Shown one piece after another: positions 10,991 through 20,008 of a DNA stretch of 64,000 bases. Under the pieces are notes generated by a model, which saw nothing but the letters and a program-made list of their open reading frames with translations, made no database searches and was not told where the DNA came from. Positions within the stretch are counted from its first letter, which is position 1, and each line of letters begins with the position of its first letter. The DNA is from Bacillales bacterium (lineage in GTDB: Bacteria > Bacillota > Bacilli > Bacillales > DASSOY01): assembly GCA_035700025.1 (NCBI GenBank), contig DASSOY010000058.1:1-64000 (forward strand). The letters run 5' to 3'. A program made the translations under genes and the position numbers.

Positions 10991-13900
10991 ATGGCCAAAA
11001 GAATGAATAAAATATTGAAGATCGTCATCGTGTCTCTCGTCACATCTATGACTTTGATGCCCACCTATTTAGCCAGGGCGAATACACAGGAGATGTCGAC
11101 TTTAGGAGACACACCAACAGCGTGGCCAGAGGTATTTACGCCCTATACGCAAACGGACGGGACGCCAATTTTTGATCCTGGTGCTGACGTACATCCCATC
11201 GATGTTGATATCACGAGCGGGGTTGCTAAAGGTTACGGAAATTTACCGTCGATGTATATAGCCTCAGACGGCACAAATTTATTTGTGAGATTTAGATTAA
11301 AAGGGAATCCATACGACCGAAAAGGAGGATTTCTTTCTTCTGTATGGCTCATGAAGTTAGCTGTTAACGGAGTAACGAAAGCAACGATTGGATTAGATGG
11401 GAAATCTCCGCATTTTGATTATGTGTATGTGGCCAATGCCGACGGAACTAAGGTTCAGCCTATTTACATAACGCCGACAGATGGGGGGAACACAGTTCCG
11501 GGAACAAGAATTACCGAGGCGGAGAACAGGCAATACTTTTTGGACTTTCAAGTCCCCATTCAAAGAATAATAGATGTCGCCCCTGAAGTGACGTTGTCAA
11601 CACCGATGCAGTTCTTTCTTGGAACCTCAAAAGCTGCCAATTTGACCGTGATCAACAAAGAATGGATGGATACAAACAGCAGTGATGGAGAAAAGGTTAG
11701 TTTTAACGGCTTGTCTGAATGGATTTTGGATCAACAACCATTAACGGTCGTCATCAATGGCGGTGGCAGTAAGGAATATAATGCAACCACAGGTTTTACG
11801 TTGTCGGGAATGACTTCACTGGAAAGCGGAACGGCCACGGTTGATATTGATGGAACTACGTACATGGCAACCATTGAAAGCAATAATTGGCATTTAGATT
11901 TACCTGAATCCGTCTCGGGTGTAAATGGTGTTTATACGGCGACCGTTACCGTCTCGGATTTGGGAGAGACAGCAACTGCGACACAAGAAATAACGATTGA
12001 TACGGGTTCGGACGGGTTAATCACCATTGACGGAGGGGCAACGGCAACGACGAACAGCGTGAATCCTATAATAACCGGAACCGCCGGTGGAAGTAACGGT
12101 TCCAAGGTTCAATTGTTCGTTCACAATCAGGCCGATGCCACGAACCAGAGTGATGTTGAAGGAAGTGCAAATGCAAACAACGGAACATGGTCGACCAGTG
12201 TCGCTTTGCCTAATCCTGTCGATGGACAGGTGTATACGTTAGTTGCTAAATACACCAACAGCAATGGCACAACAACTCTTGCAACGACAAGTCAAGAGTT
12301 AACCTATCAATCTACGGCGGCGTCAGTTTCTTTTCCGACGGTCGGTATTGATACTGTCACTGGAGATGCCATTCCCAACATTAAGGGCAGCAGTACCGGA
12401 GCTGATCAAATCGAGGTGCAAATCGATGGTGTAATTGTTGGTATTGTTACTCCTGCGGCAGGAGGTTCGTGGAGTATATCGCTTGAAAAGCCATTCGCAG
12501 AAGGTTCTCATGAAATAAAAGTGATTGCGAAAAACAGTTATGGAAGCGCAACAGCCAAAACGACGTACACGATCAGCAGTACGGCCATCAGTATCGACAA
12601 CGGAACGGCCCTGGTGACGAATGACAATCAACCGACCATTCAAGGGAATACGAATGCTCCGGATGGAACGATGATAACTGTAAAAATTGGGAGCGAAACC
12701 TATCAAGTAAAGGCATTGAACGAAAGATGGGTTTTGGAATATCCTTTGGATCAATATTTACCTGACGGCACTTATCCAGTAACAGTCACGGTTGGTGAAG
12801 CGAGTGCAAACCAGACGTTAACCGTTGATACATCAACATTTGTTACGATAACCAAACCAAGCGATGGGTCATCCACATCGGAGACGAGTCCCTTATTATC
12901 GGGGACGTCTGAAAAAGCAGCAACGGTTGAACTGATTTTAACAAATACGGAGGGCAAAGCCGCCTTTATAAAAAATGTAACCGCTGCTCAAAATCTTTTG
13001 GATCCCAATAAAGGGGATTGGATCGCTGCTTTAGCAGATGGTTTACCTGTAGGGACTTACACTTTAACAGCAACGGCTTCCGATAGAAATGCCAACGAGG
13101 CGGTGGAAACGAGTTCATTTACGATTACGTCAACAAAGATCAGTATAGCAAATGTTGATCCTGTGACAGCCACAGTGTCGAATGGGACGAGTGAAGCGGA
13201 AGCGAAGGCAGCGCTGGGGATAACGGTGGAGGTTACTTTAGAAAACGGAACAAAGCTTGAGGTGCCGATTACTTGGAGTACCGAGGCTACCCCGAATTAT
13301 GACGGCAGCACAGCCGGAGATTATGTGTACACGGGAACGTTCGGGACGTTGCCGGAGGGCATAGACAACGCGGGGAACGTGGCGGCGCCGACGGGAACGG
13401 TGACCGTCGGAGCGCCAGCAAAAGTAAGCATTCAGAGTGTATCAAATGTGAAGAAAGTCGTCGCAAACGGGACAAGTGAAGCGGAAGCGAAGGCAGCGCT
13501 GGGGACAACGGTGGAGGTTACTTTAGAAAACGGAAGCGCGATCTCGGTTCCCATCACTTGGAGTACCGAGGCTACCCCGAATTATGACGGCACCACAGCC
13601 GGAGATTATGTGTACACGGGAACATTCGGAACGCTGCCGGAGGGAATAGACAACGCGGAAAACGTGGCGGCTCCGACAGGTACGGTGACTGTGGAAGCAC
13701 CACAAACGGTAAGCATTCAGAGTGTGTCGAATGTGAAGAAAGTCGTCGCAAACGGGACAAGTGAAGTGGAAGCGAAGGCAGCGCTGGGGACAACGGTGGA
13801 GGTTACTTTACAAAACGGAAGTGTGATCTCAGTTCCCATCACCTGGAGTACAGATGCCTCACCGGAGTATGATGGTAACACTGCCGGAGATTATGTGTAC

Positions 13901-16030
13901 ACGGGAACGTTCGGGACGCTGCCGGAGGGCATAGATAATGCAGAAAACGTGACGGCGCCGACGGGAGCGGTGACCGTCGGAGCGCCAGCAAAAGTAAGCA
14001 TTCAGAGTGTGTCGAATGTGAAGAAAGTCGTCGCAAACGGGACGAGTGAAGCGGAAGCGAAGGCAGCGCTGGGGGCAACGGTGGAGGTAACGTTAGAAAA
14101 CGGAAGTGTGATCTCAGTTCCCATCACCTGGAGTACAGAGGCCTCACCGGAATATGACGGCAGCACAGCCGGCGATTATGTGTACACGGGAACGTTCGGG
14201 ACGCTGCCGGAGGGCATAGACAACGCGGGGAACGTGGCGGCGCCGACGGGATTGATTACGGTATTAAAGGCGTTGAGCAGTGAAAAGCAAATTGTTTCAA
14301 CAAAATTTGGAGAGGTCGATGCTGCAAATAATGTAACAGGTGTTCCAGCCGGAACCCAAGTCAGTGATTTTCTAGAAGGTCTCATGGTTTCAAAAGGTAC
14401 AAAGATCGAAATGGTAAATAAAAACGGCGTAATCGTAGAAAATCCTGAAATAACGGATGTAACGGGTGATATGATCATTCGTATTAAAGCTGGAGATGGC
14501 AGCGTATCCGAACATTCCATTTCAATCGTTTGGCCGGTTGTGCTTCAATTAACCTCCGATCCGAAAAGCATTGTTGGGGATGGAAAATCACAGGCGACTT
14601 TAAAAGCTGTTTTACATGATTTAAACGGGAATCCCATTTCTCACGTGGAAGTTCAGTTTGTTGCGGAAGTAGGGACATTGTCAAAGGAAATGGTGGAAAC
14701 GAATCATCATGGCGAAGCAGTGGCGACCTTAACTTCTCCGCGAATGATTGGAACGGAAGCCATCACTAAACATGTCAGAGTTATTGTAGTTGACCCGGTC
14801 AGAGGCATATCGGCTAAGGATGAAATAGCCATTCATTTTCAACCGCCAATCATTGTTGGACAAGTTCTGGATGCCAATGGAAAGCCCATTGCAAATGCAA
14901 CTGTCTGGATTATGGTCGACGGTGAAAAAATAAAGGCAGTCACCAATCGTAACGGTAAGTATAGGATTACCGTCCCTCGCAGTGGAGATTACACGGTTCA
15001 TATCAAGGTAGCAATGCTTGTGGACGGACAAGAGGTCATCTCCACTTTTACTCAACAGGCAGAAGTAAAGTCGACGGGACAAAGTGAGCTATACAAACCG
15101 GACCGAAAAGTGAGCGGACAACTTTTCGTGAATACGAGAAATCATCAAATCAAAACCACTCAAGAAATGTTTCCTGACGGGAAATTATCTGTCCATGTAC
15201 TAAATGATCCAAATGGTCTCATTCAGGCAAAGATTAATCAGGCTGGGAAGTATGAATTAACAGGTTTTGAACCCGGAAAAACTTATCAAGTGGTTTTCAG
15301 TATTGAAAAGAATGGAGAAAGTTTGGCAGGTAAACTTTCTGAAATTACAGTTGGGACGGACGGTCAAATCGTCGTTGTGAATGAATTAATTGATCCGTTT
15401 GGCATTGTCACAGATTCGAGAACCGGTGATCCTATCCCAGGAGTTACCATGAAGATCTACTGGGCGGACACCCAATTGAACAGGGACAAGGGTCACACAC
15501 CCAACACTTTGGTAGAACTGCCAACGTTGGATCACTTTCCGCCAAATCAAAACCGTAATCCGCAAATCACAACGGAGGTGCTAAAGAGTCATCTAGGGGT
15601 TGGGAACTATGCCTGGATGCTTTTTGCAAACGGTGATTATTATATCATTTCCGAAAAAGATGGATATACCACCTATGACAGTCGTCAAGATCTAAAAACG
15701 GATACTCAAGTTGGGGATAGCTGGATTCGAAACGGGACTATTCATATTGGACACACCATGATTCGTTACGACATTGCAATGAATGCTTTGCATTCGCAGC
15801 CTTCATCTACTCAAACCGATGAGCCGAAAGAAGCAACGGTTAAAGAAATCGATACTCCGCAACCTCAAGACGAAGGAACTGCGAATACGGAGATCGGAAA
15901 GATGGAAAATAAAGAATTGCCGAATACAGCCACTCGTTTGTATGACAGACTGTTCATCGGTTTAGTCATGATGGGTTTAGGCATTTTATTGATCGCTTTA
16001 AAGGGTCGAAAAGCCGAAGGAGAAGAATGA
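10991..16030 (+). CDS. Giant LPNTA-anchored surface protein with Ig-like repeats
   Basis: The 1679-residue protein has a signal peptide ending near LARAN. An N-terminal domain (about 45-250) looks like a carbohydrate-binding beta sandwich. A series of Ig-like domains follows to about residue 710, then four tandem 95-residue bacterial Ig-like (BIG4-type) units from residue 717 to about 1096. A BIG1/invasin-like domain comes next (LTSDPKSIVGDGKSQATLK), then carboxypeptidase-regulatory-like beta domains (IVGQVLDANGKPIANATVWI) and a Pro/Glu/Thr-rich stalk. The sorting signal LPNTA is at residue 1643, followed by a hydrophobic helix and a charged tail. The architecture is that of a long stalk projecting a binding domain from the wall. 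The sortase gene follows 70 bases downstream. Confidence 0.92.
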   Translation: MAKRMNKILKIVIVSLVTSMTLMPTYLARANTQEMSTLGDTPTAWPEVFTPYTQTDGTPIFDPGADVHPIDVDITSGVAKGYGNLPSMYIASDGTNLFVRFRLKGNPYDRKGGFLSSVWLMKLAVNGVTKATIGLDGKSPHFDYVYVANADGTKVQPIYITPTDGGNTVPGTRITEAENRQYFLDFQVPIQRIIDVAPEVTLSTPMQFFLGTSKAANLTVINKEWMDTNSSDGEKVSFNGLSEWILDQQPLTVVINGGGSKEYNATTGFTLSGMTSLESGTATVDIDGTTYMATIESNNWHLDLPESVSGVNGVYTATVTVSDLGETATATQEITIDTGSDGLITIDGGATATTNSVNPIITGTAGGSNGSKVQLFVHNQADATNQSDVEGSANANNGTWSTSVALPNPVDGQVYTLVAKYTNSNGTTTLATTSQELTYQSTAASVSFPTVGIDTVTGDAIPNIKGSSTGADQIEVQIDGVIVGIVTPAAGGSWSISLEKPFAEGSHEIKVIAKNSYGSATAKTTYTISSTAISIDNGTALVTNDNQPTIQGNTNAPDGTMITVKIGSETYQVKALNERWVLEYPLDQYLPDGTYPVTVTVGEASANQTLTVDTSTFVTITKPSDGSSTSETSPLLSGTSEKAATVELILTNTEGKAAFIKNVTAAQNLLDPNKGDWIAALADGLPVGTYTLTATASDRNANEAVETSSFTITSTKISIANVDPVTATVSNGTSEAEAKAALGITVEVTLENGTKLEVPITWSTEATPNYDGSTAGDYVYTGTFGTLPEGIDNAGNVAAPTGTVTVGAPAKVSIQSVSNVKKVVANGTSEAEAKAALGTTVEVTLENGSAISVPITWSTEATPNYDGTTAGDYVYTGTFGTLPEGIDNAENVAAPTGTVTVEAPQTVSIQSVSNVKKVVANGTSEVEAKAALGTTVEVTLQNGSVISVPITWSTDASPEYDGNTAGDYVYTGTFGTLPEGIDNAENVTAPTGAVTVGAPAKVSIQSVSNVKKVVANGTSEAEAKAALGATVEVTLENGSVISVPITWSTEASPEYDGSTAGDYVYTGTFGTLPEGIDNAGNVAAPTGLITVLKALSSEKQIVSTKFGEVDAANNVTGVPAGTQVSDFLEGLMVSKGTKIEMVNKNGVIVENPEITDVTGDMIIRIKAGDGSVSEHSISIVWPVVLQLTSDPKSIVGDGKSQATLKAVLHDLNGNPISHVEVQFVAEVGTLSKEMVETNHHGEAVATLTSPRMIGTEAITKHVRVIVVDPVRGISAKDEIAIHFQPPIIVGQVLDANGKPIANATVWIMVDGEKIKAVTNRNGKYRITVPRSGDYTVHIKVAMLVDGQEVISTFTQQAEVKSTGQSELYKPDRKVSGQLFVNTRNHQIKTTQEMFPDGKLSVHVLNDPNGLIQAKINQAGKYELTGFEPGKTYQVVFSIEKNGESLAGKLSEITVGTDGQIVVVNELIDPFGIVTDSRTGDPIPGVTMKIYWADTQLNRDKGHTPNTLVELPTLDHFPPNQNRNPQITTEVLKSHLGVGNYAWMLFANGDYYIISEKDGYTTYDSRQDLKTDTQVGDSWIRNGTIHIGHTMIRYDIAMNALHSQPSSTQTDEPKEATVKEIDTPQPQDEGTANTEIGKMENKELPNTATRLYDRLFIGLVMMGLGILLIALKGRKAEGEE
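13139..14278 (+). repeat. Four tandem 285-bp repeats inside the surface protein gene
   Basis: Units begin at 13139, 13424, 13709 and 13994, each exactly 285 bp and encoding 95 residues. The last three are nearly identical in DNA sequence, while the first diverges in its opening segment. Such close identity indicates recent duplication or gene conversion and makes the copy number prone to change by recombination or assembly collapse. Confidence 0.92.
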
Positions 16031-16100
16031 AAGATGAGCATGCCAAAGAGTCTTATCACTATGGATGAAAATTTTATCAAACAAATTAGAGGGTGATTGA

Positions 16101-16712
16101 ATGGTTTGGGGGAAGAGAAGCAAGCTCTCGTTCACTAAAATCTTCTCCCTCCTTCTTTTATTAGGAGGGAGTGTGTTTCTCGTATTGGGGATCACCGGAA
16201 TCTGGACCCAGCATGTTTCCGTGGGAAAATCGTTGCAAGAGGCAAAAACGATTACCATGGTAAATTCCCCGCGTCCTAAGGCGGAAATCGAAACGACAGT
16301 AGATACTTTTGTTCCTAAAATCGGTCAGGTGCTAGGCTTGATAAGCCTGCCCAACGACAAAAAGTTACCGATCATTCAAGGGACCGAAACGCCCCAATTA
16401 AAAAAAGGTGTCGGTCATTACTCGAAAAGCTCTTTTCCGGGACAAGGGAGTCAAGTGATTTTATCAGGGCACCGAGACACGGTTTTCTCCCATTTAGGGG
16501 AATTGAAAAAAGGGGATCAAATTAGGGTTAAGTTACCGTACGGATCCTTTACTTACACCGTAGACCACACAACAATCGTCATGGCTGACAACCAGGAAGT
16601 CATTCATCCTACCGACCGGGAAGAACTTGTATTGACCACGTGTTACCCCTTTTACTATATTGGCAATGCGCCGAAACGATATATCGTTTATGCTTATCCG
16701 GTAAAAGATTAA
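16101..16712 (+). CDS. Class D sortase
   Basis: This is a membrane-anchored transpeptidase that cleaves surface proteins between Thr and Ala of LPxTA and joins them to the cell wall. The 203-residue protein has one N-terminal membrane helix (about residues 13-35) and a catalytic beta-barrel with His124 (LSGHRDTVF), Cys181 (LTTCYPF) and Arg193 (APKRYIVYA). The TTCYPF and short-barrel form fit class D, whose members prefer LPNTA. That matches the LPETA and LPNTA signals of the two proteins encoded just upstream. The start is an ATG after GAGGGTGATTGA. Confidence 0.93.
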   Translation: MVWGKRSKLSFTKIFSLLLLLGGSVFLVLGITGIWTQHVSVGKSLQEAKTITMVNSPRPKAEIETTVDTFVPKIGQVLGLISLPNDKKLPIIQGTETPQLKKGVGHYSKSSFPGQGSQVILSGHRDTVFSHLGELKKGDQIRVKLPYGSFTYTVDHTTIVMADNQEVIHPTDREELVLTTCYPFYYIGNAPKRYIVYAYPVKD

Positions 16713-16904
16713 GTCGATTGTCGAGAAACTGAAAGAGGGCGTAAAAAGCATTATTGAAGCGACGTGTAGAAGTTGCCGAAGAAAAAAAGTTGGCCGGATT
16801 AAATGGTAAGGCTGCAAAACGGTTTGAAATATCCATCGTCAGAACTCGTAAAATCATGGGACCCGAAAGGGCTCTTTTTTTTAGAAGGCTGTTTTCCAGT
16901 GTTA

Positions 16905-17300
16905 TCAATCTACTAGACCCTCACCGATATACTTAAAGGTATCCTTATCAGCATAAACAATCATATTATTTGGACTTCTGGATTTATCGTTTGTTGGAAA
17001 ATCAATCGCATAAACTTCTTTTCCTTCGTATGCCTTGTCCTTAACTAGATTCATCATATTCTTTCTTAAAGTTACTGTTGATACCTTACCGTCTTCCCAA
17101 GTGCCGTTAATGCGTTCTTTTTGCGGTTCAGATAGTTGCCCCCAAACAACTTCTCTTACATCCTTTTTAGTATTGCTTTGTTCTTGGGTATAATCAGTAT
17201 TTGGGTCCGCATTATTACTTTCTTGTCCGTTTTGATTAGAACAAGCGAATAATCCTAATAAAAGAAATGCAGAAAAGGCTAAAAAAGGAATTTTCTTCAC
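16905..17300 (-). CDS. Putative lipoprotein, unknown function
   Basis: The protein has about 131 residues if translation starts at the GTG at 17300, which lies just after AAGGGGGGAT; the open frame extends to 17330. The N-terminus is a lipoprotein signal peptide with the lipobox LFAC, so the mature protein is anchored to the outer face of the membrane by its lipidated Cys. A Ser/Asn/Gln/Thr-rich linker follows, then a small alpha/beta domain containing VWGQLSEPQKERINGTWEDG. I do not recognise the family. It is convergent with the sortase gene. Confidence 0.75.
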   Translation of the reverse strand: MKKIPFLAFSAFLLLGLFACSNQNGQESNNADPNTDYTQEQSNTKKDVREVVWGQLSEPQKERINGTWEDGKVSTVTLRKNMMNLVKDKAYEGKEVYAIDFPTNDKSRSPNNMIVYADKDTFKYIGEGLVD

Positions 17301-17386
17301 CCGATAATCCCCCCTTACGGAATTAGACACATTACCCTCTTTAAAAGTTTCAATACAAAGTCAAAAAGTCTTTATTTTTCTTAGAC

Positions 17387-17418
17387 GGAAAAAAAGAGCA
17401 CTTCGCTTGAAGTGCTCT
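17387..17418 (-). terminator. Terminator of the secreted repeat protein gene
   Basis: On the reverse strand AGAGCACTTC-AAGC-GAAGTGCTCT is followed by a run of T. Confidence 0.9.
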
Positions 17419-17457
17419 CTTGTATGTTCACCAATTACCATTACTTGCTGTGTTTCC

Positions 17458-19347
17458 TTACTTGCCGTGCTTTCCCTGATCATGAGGGACTTCCACAGTT
17501 TGCGTTACGGATGTGCTGTTGCCGGCTTTATCGGTAACGGTATACGTAATCTTGTAAATTCGACCTGTGCCCTTTCCTAAACGTTCGGCGCGCAAGGCAA
17601 ACGTTGTATCGTTCGTACCAAAGTCGGCGTTCTGGATATCGTTTGCTTTGTCCCCGTTGTTGACTTGATCGGCTTCATTGCTCGTAATTGAACGGAGAAC
17701 AACGGAAGCCACACCTGAACTTTCGTCATCGGCATCTACCGATGCGTCAATCGGAACCATTTTATGATTCGGAGACCACAACATTGTTTTACTGAGATCG
17801 ACCGAGAGCGTCGGAGTCGTTTTATCGAGTTTTACGGTTATTGTATGGCTCGCCTCTTGATTTCCAGCTTGATCGACACTGTAATACTTCACTGTATGAA
17901 CCCCTTCACTATGAATCGATACGGATGTACCGGTTTGAAGGTCACCGTTGTCAATAGTGTAATACGTTTGAACTACCCCAGATTCGTCGTCGCTTGCTGA
18001 TAAATCAATGGAGAAATCATGGTTTTGCCAGCTTGTTGGCGCATTATCCGTTGTCTCGGGAGCTGTTTTATCAAGTTTAACGGTCACCGTATGGCCCGCC
18101 TCTTGGTTCCCCGCTTTATCAACACTGTAATAGCTCACTGTATGGACGCCTTCCGTATCAATGGAAACCGATGTACCGGTTTGAAGGTCCCCGTTATCAA
18201 CAGCGTAATAAGTTTGATCAACGCCGGATTCGTCGTCGATTGCCGTCAAATCAATCGAGAAATCATGATTTTGCCATTCCGTCGGCGCATTGTCAGTTGT
18301 TACAGGGGCTGTCGTATCTTTTTCGATCTCTTTGATTACATCATCAAAGTCGCGTTCATCTAAACTCGAATAATAAGTAAATGTTTTGCTTTCTCCAGGA
18401 GCGAGTTGACCTGAGTCCCAAGTCATTGTGATAGCAATGTCGCTTGTAATGCTTTGTCCCTTTCGTGTTGGTGCATCATAAGCTCTTGGGTCATAAGGGT
18501 TCGTATTAAGAAAACCAAAAATAGAAGCTCTTGCTGCTGGATCGTTTGAGTAGAAAAAGAAAGGCGCCCTCGATCCAGTCATTTGATAGTATCGGTCATT
18601 GCTTTGTGCTTCTGCTTTTACAACCGCTTTGCCATCCTCAGCAACGGTTTTCGTAACAGTATTGACTGTTGTAAAACCAGTATAACTGCTGCCGGCGAAA
18701 ACGGTATTGTCAGGATCAAAAGAGCGCATGTAACGAGCGCTGTCCCATGTTTGAGCGGTTAAATTCGTAAGCGTTACTTCATTCCGATAAAATTTGTCGT
18801 TAACATTAAAACTGATCACTTGTGAGACTTTCATCCTGCTGGACCAAGTGGATTCGATATTTGCTTTGAGCAGACCTTCTTCGATCTTGGACTCATTCGT
18901 GACAGTGGTCGGCATATTTTTGGATCGCATTAAAGCACTGTTTGAATTTGTGTAAATCGCTCCGTTTACTTTATAACCTACAGCAAAACGTTCTTCTGGA
19001 GTGCCTGGCAAGTAATAATCAATCGGGAGATCGTATCCTTTTCCATATCCGTCAAAATCAGCACTCATGCCAACCCTGTAACTGCCGTTGGTCCCGCGGA
19101 AATGGCTCGGTTTTGGGCCTTCAGTGCCTAAATCCCCCCAGTTGCTAATGCCTAATTCGATATAGTTACCGCCGAGAAAGAGCTCCGTTCCATATGCTCC
19201 GCCATATGCAGCACGTGCCCCTGGTGCATTGGGATATGCTGAAGTGCCATCATCCGCGTTGGCTGTATGGGTGGTAGAAACACTCGTTAAGACGCCTAAC
19301 AAAACCGCCGTCAGAACAGCCAAATTTTTTTGTAACCGTTTACCCAT
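17458..19347 (-). CDS. Secreted protein with tandem Ig-like / OmpL47-type repeats
   Basis: The 629-residue protein starts at an ATG preceded by AAAGGAGGAAAACA; the open frame continues upstream to 19476 but without a better site. A signal peptide ends near THTANA. Residues 45-330 form a large beta-rich domain without a motif I know. Two tandem copies of about 85 residues follow, each with NAPTxWQNHDFSIDL, DDESGV and SYYSVDKAGNQEA-type segments, as in OmpL47-type/Ig-like modules. A final Ig-like domain ends in a Gly/Lys-rich tail. There is no sorting motif or terminal membrane helix, so it is probably released or held non-covalently. The gene is monocistronic with its own terminator. Confidence 0.8.
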   Translation of the reverse strand: MGKRLQKNLAVLTAVLLGVLTSVSTTHTANADDGTSAYPNAPGARAAYGGAYGTELFLGGNYIELGISNWGDLGTEGPKPSHFRGTNGSYRVGMSADFDGYGKGYDLPIDYYLPGTPEERFAVGYKVNGAIYTNSNSALMRSKNMPTTVTNESKIEEGLLKANIESTWSSRMKVSQVISFNVNDKFYRNEVTLTNLTAQTWDSARYMRSFDPDNTVFAGSSYTGFTTVNTVTKTVAEDGKAVVKAEAQSNDRYYQMTGSRAPFFFYSNDPAARASIFGFLNTNPYDPRAYDAPTRKGQSITSDIAITMTWDSGQLAPGESKTFTYYSSLDERDFDDVIKEIEKDTTAPVTTDNAPTEWQNHDFSIDLTAIDDESGVDQTYYAVDNGDLQTGTSVSIDTEGVHTVSYYSVDKAGNQEAGHTVTVKLDKTAPETTDNAPTSWQNHDFSIDLSASDDESGVVQTYYTIDNGDLQTGTSVSIHSEGVHTVKYYSVDQAGNQEASHTITVKLDKTTPTLSVDLSKTMLWSPNHKMVPIDASVDADDESSGVASVVLRSITSNEADQVNNGDKANDIQNADFGTNDTTFALRAERLGKGTGRIYKITYTVTDKAGNSTSVTQTVEVPHDQGKHGK

Positions 19348-20008
19348 TGTTTTCCTCCTTTTTATACAACACAACCAATGTCCTTGCCCTTGTTCCTGTT
19401 GGACACTCCCCCCAGCATGTTTTGCCTGCCCGACAGTTTTGTAATGAGCAGATGGTAAAAATAGGAAAATAATCATTACTTGTTGACTAACTTATTAATG
19501 GTTCTTTTCTACTATATTTCTTTGGGGGTTGATTTTGATGTATCAAAAGTCATGGTTTCATAAATGTTTATTTAAGTTCGTGATTTGCGTTAAAATGGAA
19601 CATTGAGATAGACGTATGCGATAATCAATAGCATAATAGAATGAATTAGAGGATTTTGTAGACGGGGAAGTGAACGATATGTTGTTGTGACAAGTCTCAT
19701 TTTTGCAGTTGAAGCACATGTAATAGCGTTTCTTAGTTTCATGTATTGTGGGCTGTCCATTCCTGCAGTATTTTCCTCCTTCAATTCGTTTCATTTTTCA
19801 AAAAAAAGGGTAAGTTTAAAAGAATAATCATTTTGATATCGATAAATTTATCGGAATGTTCAAGAAATAAACCCCTCTGAAAAGCTTCCCATCGTTCAAA
19901 TTTCGAATCTCCAATGGTTTTAAGCATGTGGAAAGATTGAGGAACATGTCACTTTAGACAAGTGATCCCGTTCGAAATAATAAAATAAAAATAAGGAGGT
20001 TTGGCGGT
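19348..20008. other. Long AT-rich gap with palindromes, between divergent operons
   Basis: No gene is called here with confidence. A perfect 14-bp palindrome CGATAAATTTATCG lies at 19840-19853. A perfect inverted repeat TCACTT-tagac-AAGTGA lies at 19949-19965, close in front of the ATP-grasp operon. The reverse strand holds two overlapping short frames (19558-19794 and 19590-19784, the latter with a hydrophobic C-terminus) whose ribosome binding sites are badly spaced. The leader of the secreted protein gene (19350-19480) can fold but matches no riboswitch I know. Confidence 0.5.

Noticed and set aside
13139-14278. Regular repeats as a possible CRISPR array
   Set aside because: The units are 285 bp, in frame and encode Ig-like domains, without spacers.
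16740-16870. Possible cyclic di-GMP riboswitch after the sortase gene
   Set aside because: A few GEMM-like words occur (GGCCGG, GCAAAA), but the conserved core and stem order are absent, and no gene follows in the right direction.
19350-19480. Possible riboswitch in the leader of the secreted repeat protein gene
   Set aside because: A TGTCC/GGACA stem can form, but no known riboswitch core is visible.
19558-19794. Two overlapping short reverse frames in the gap before the ATP-grasp operon
   Set aside because: AAGGAGG is present but is about 14 bases from the nearest usable ATG, and neither peptide matches a family I know.
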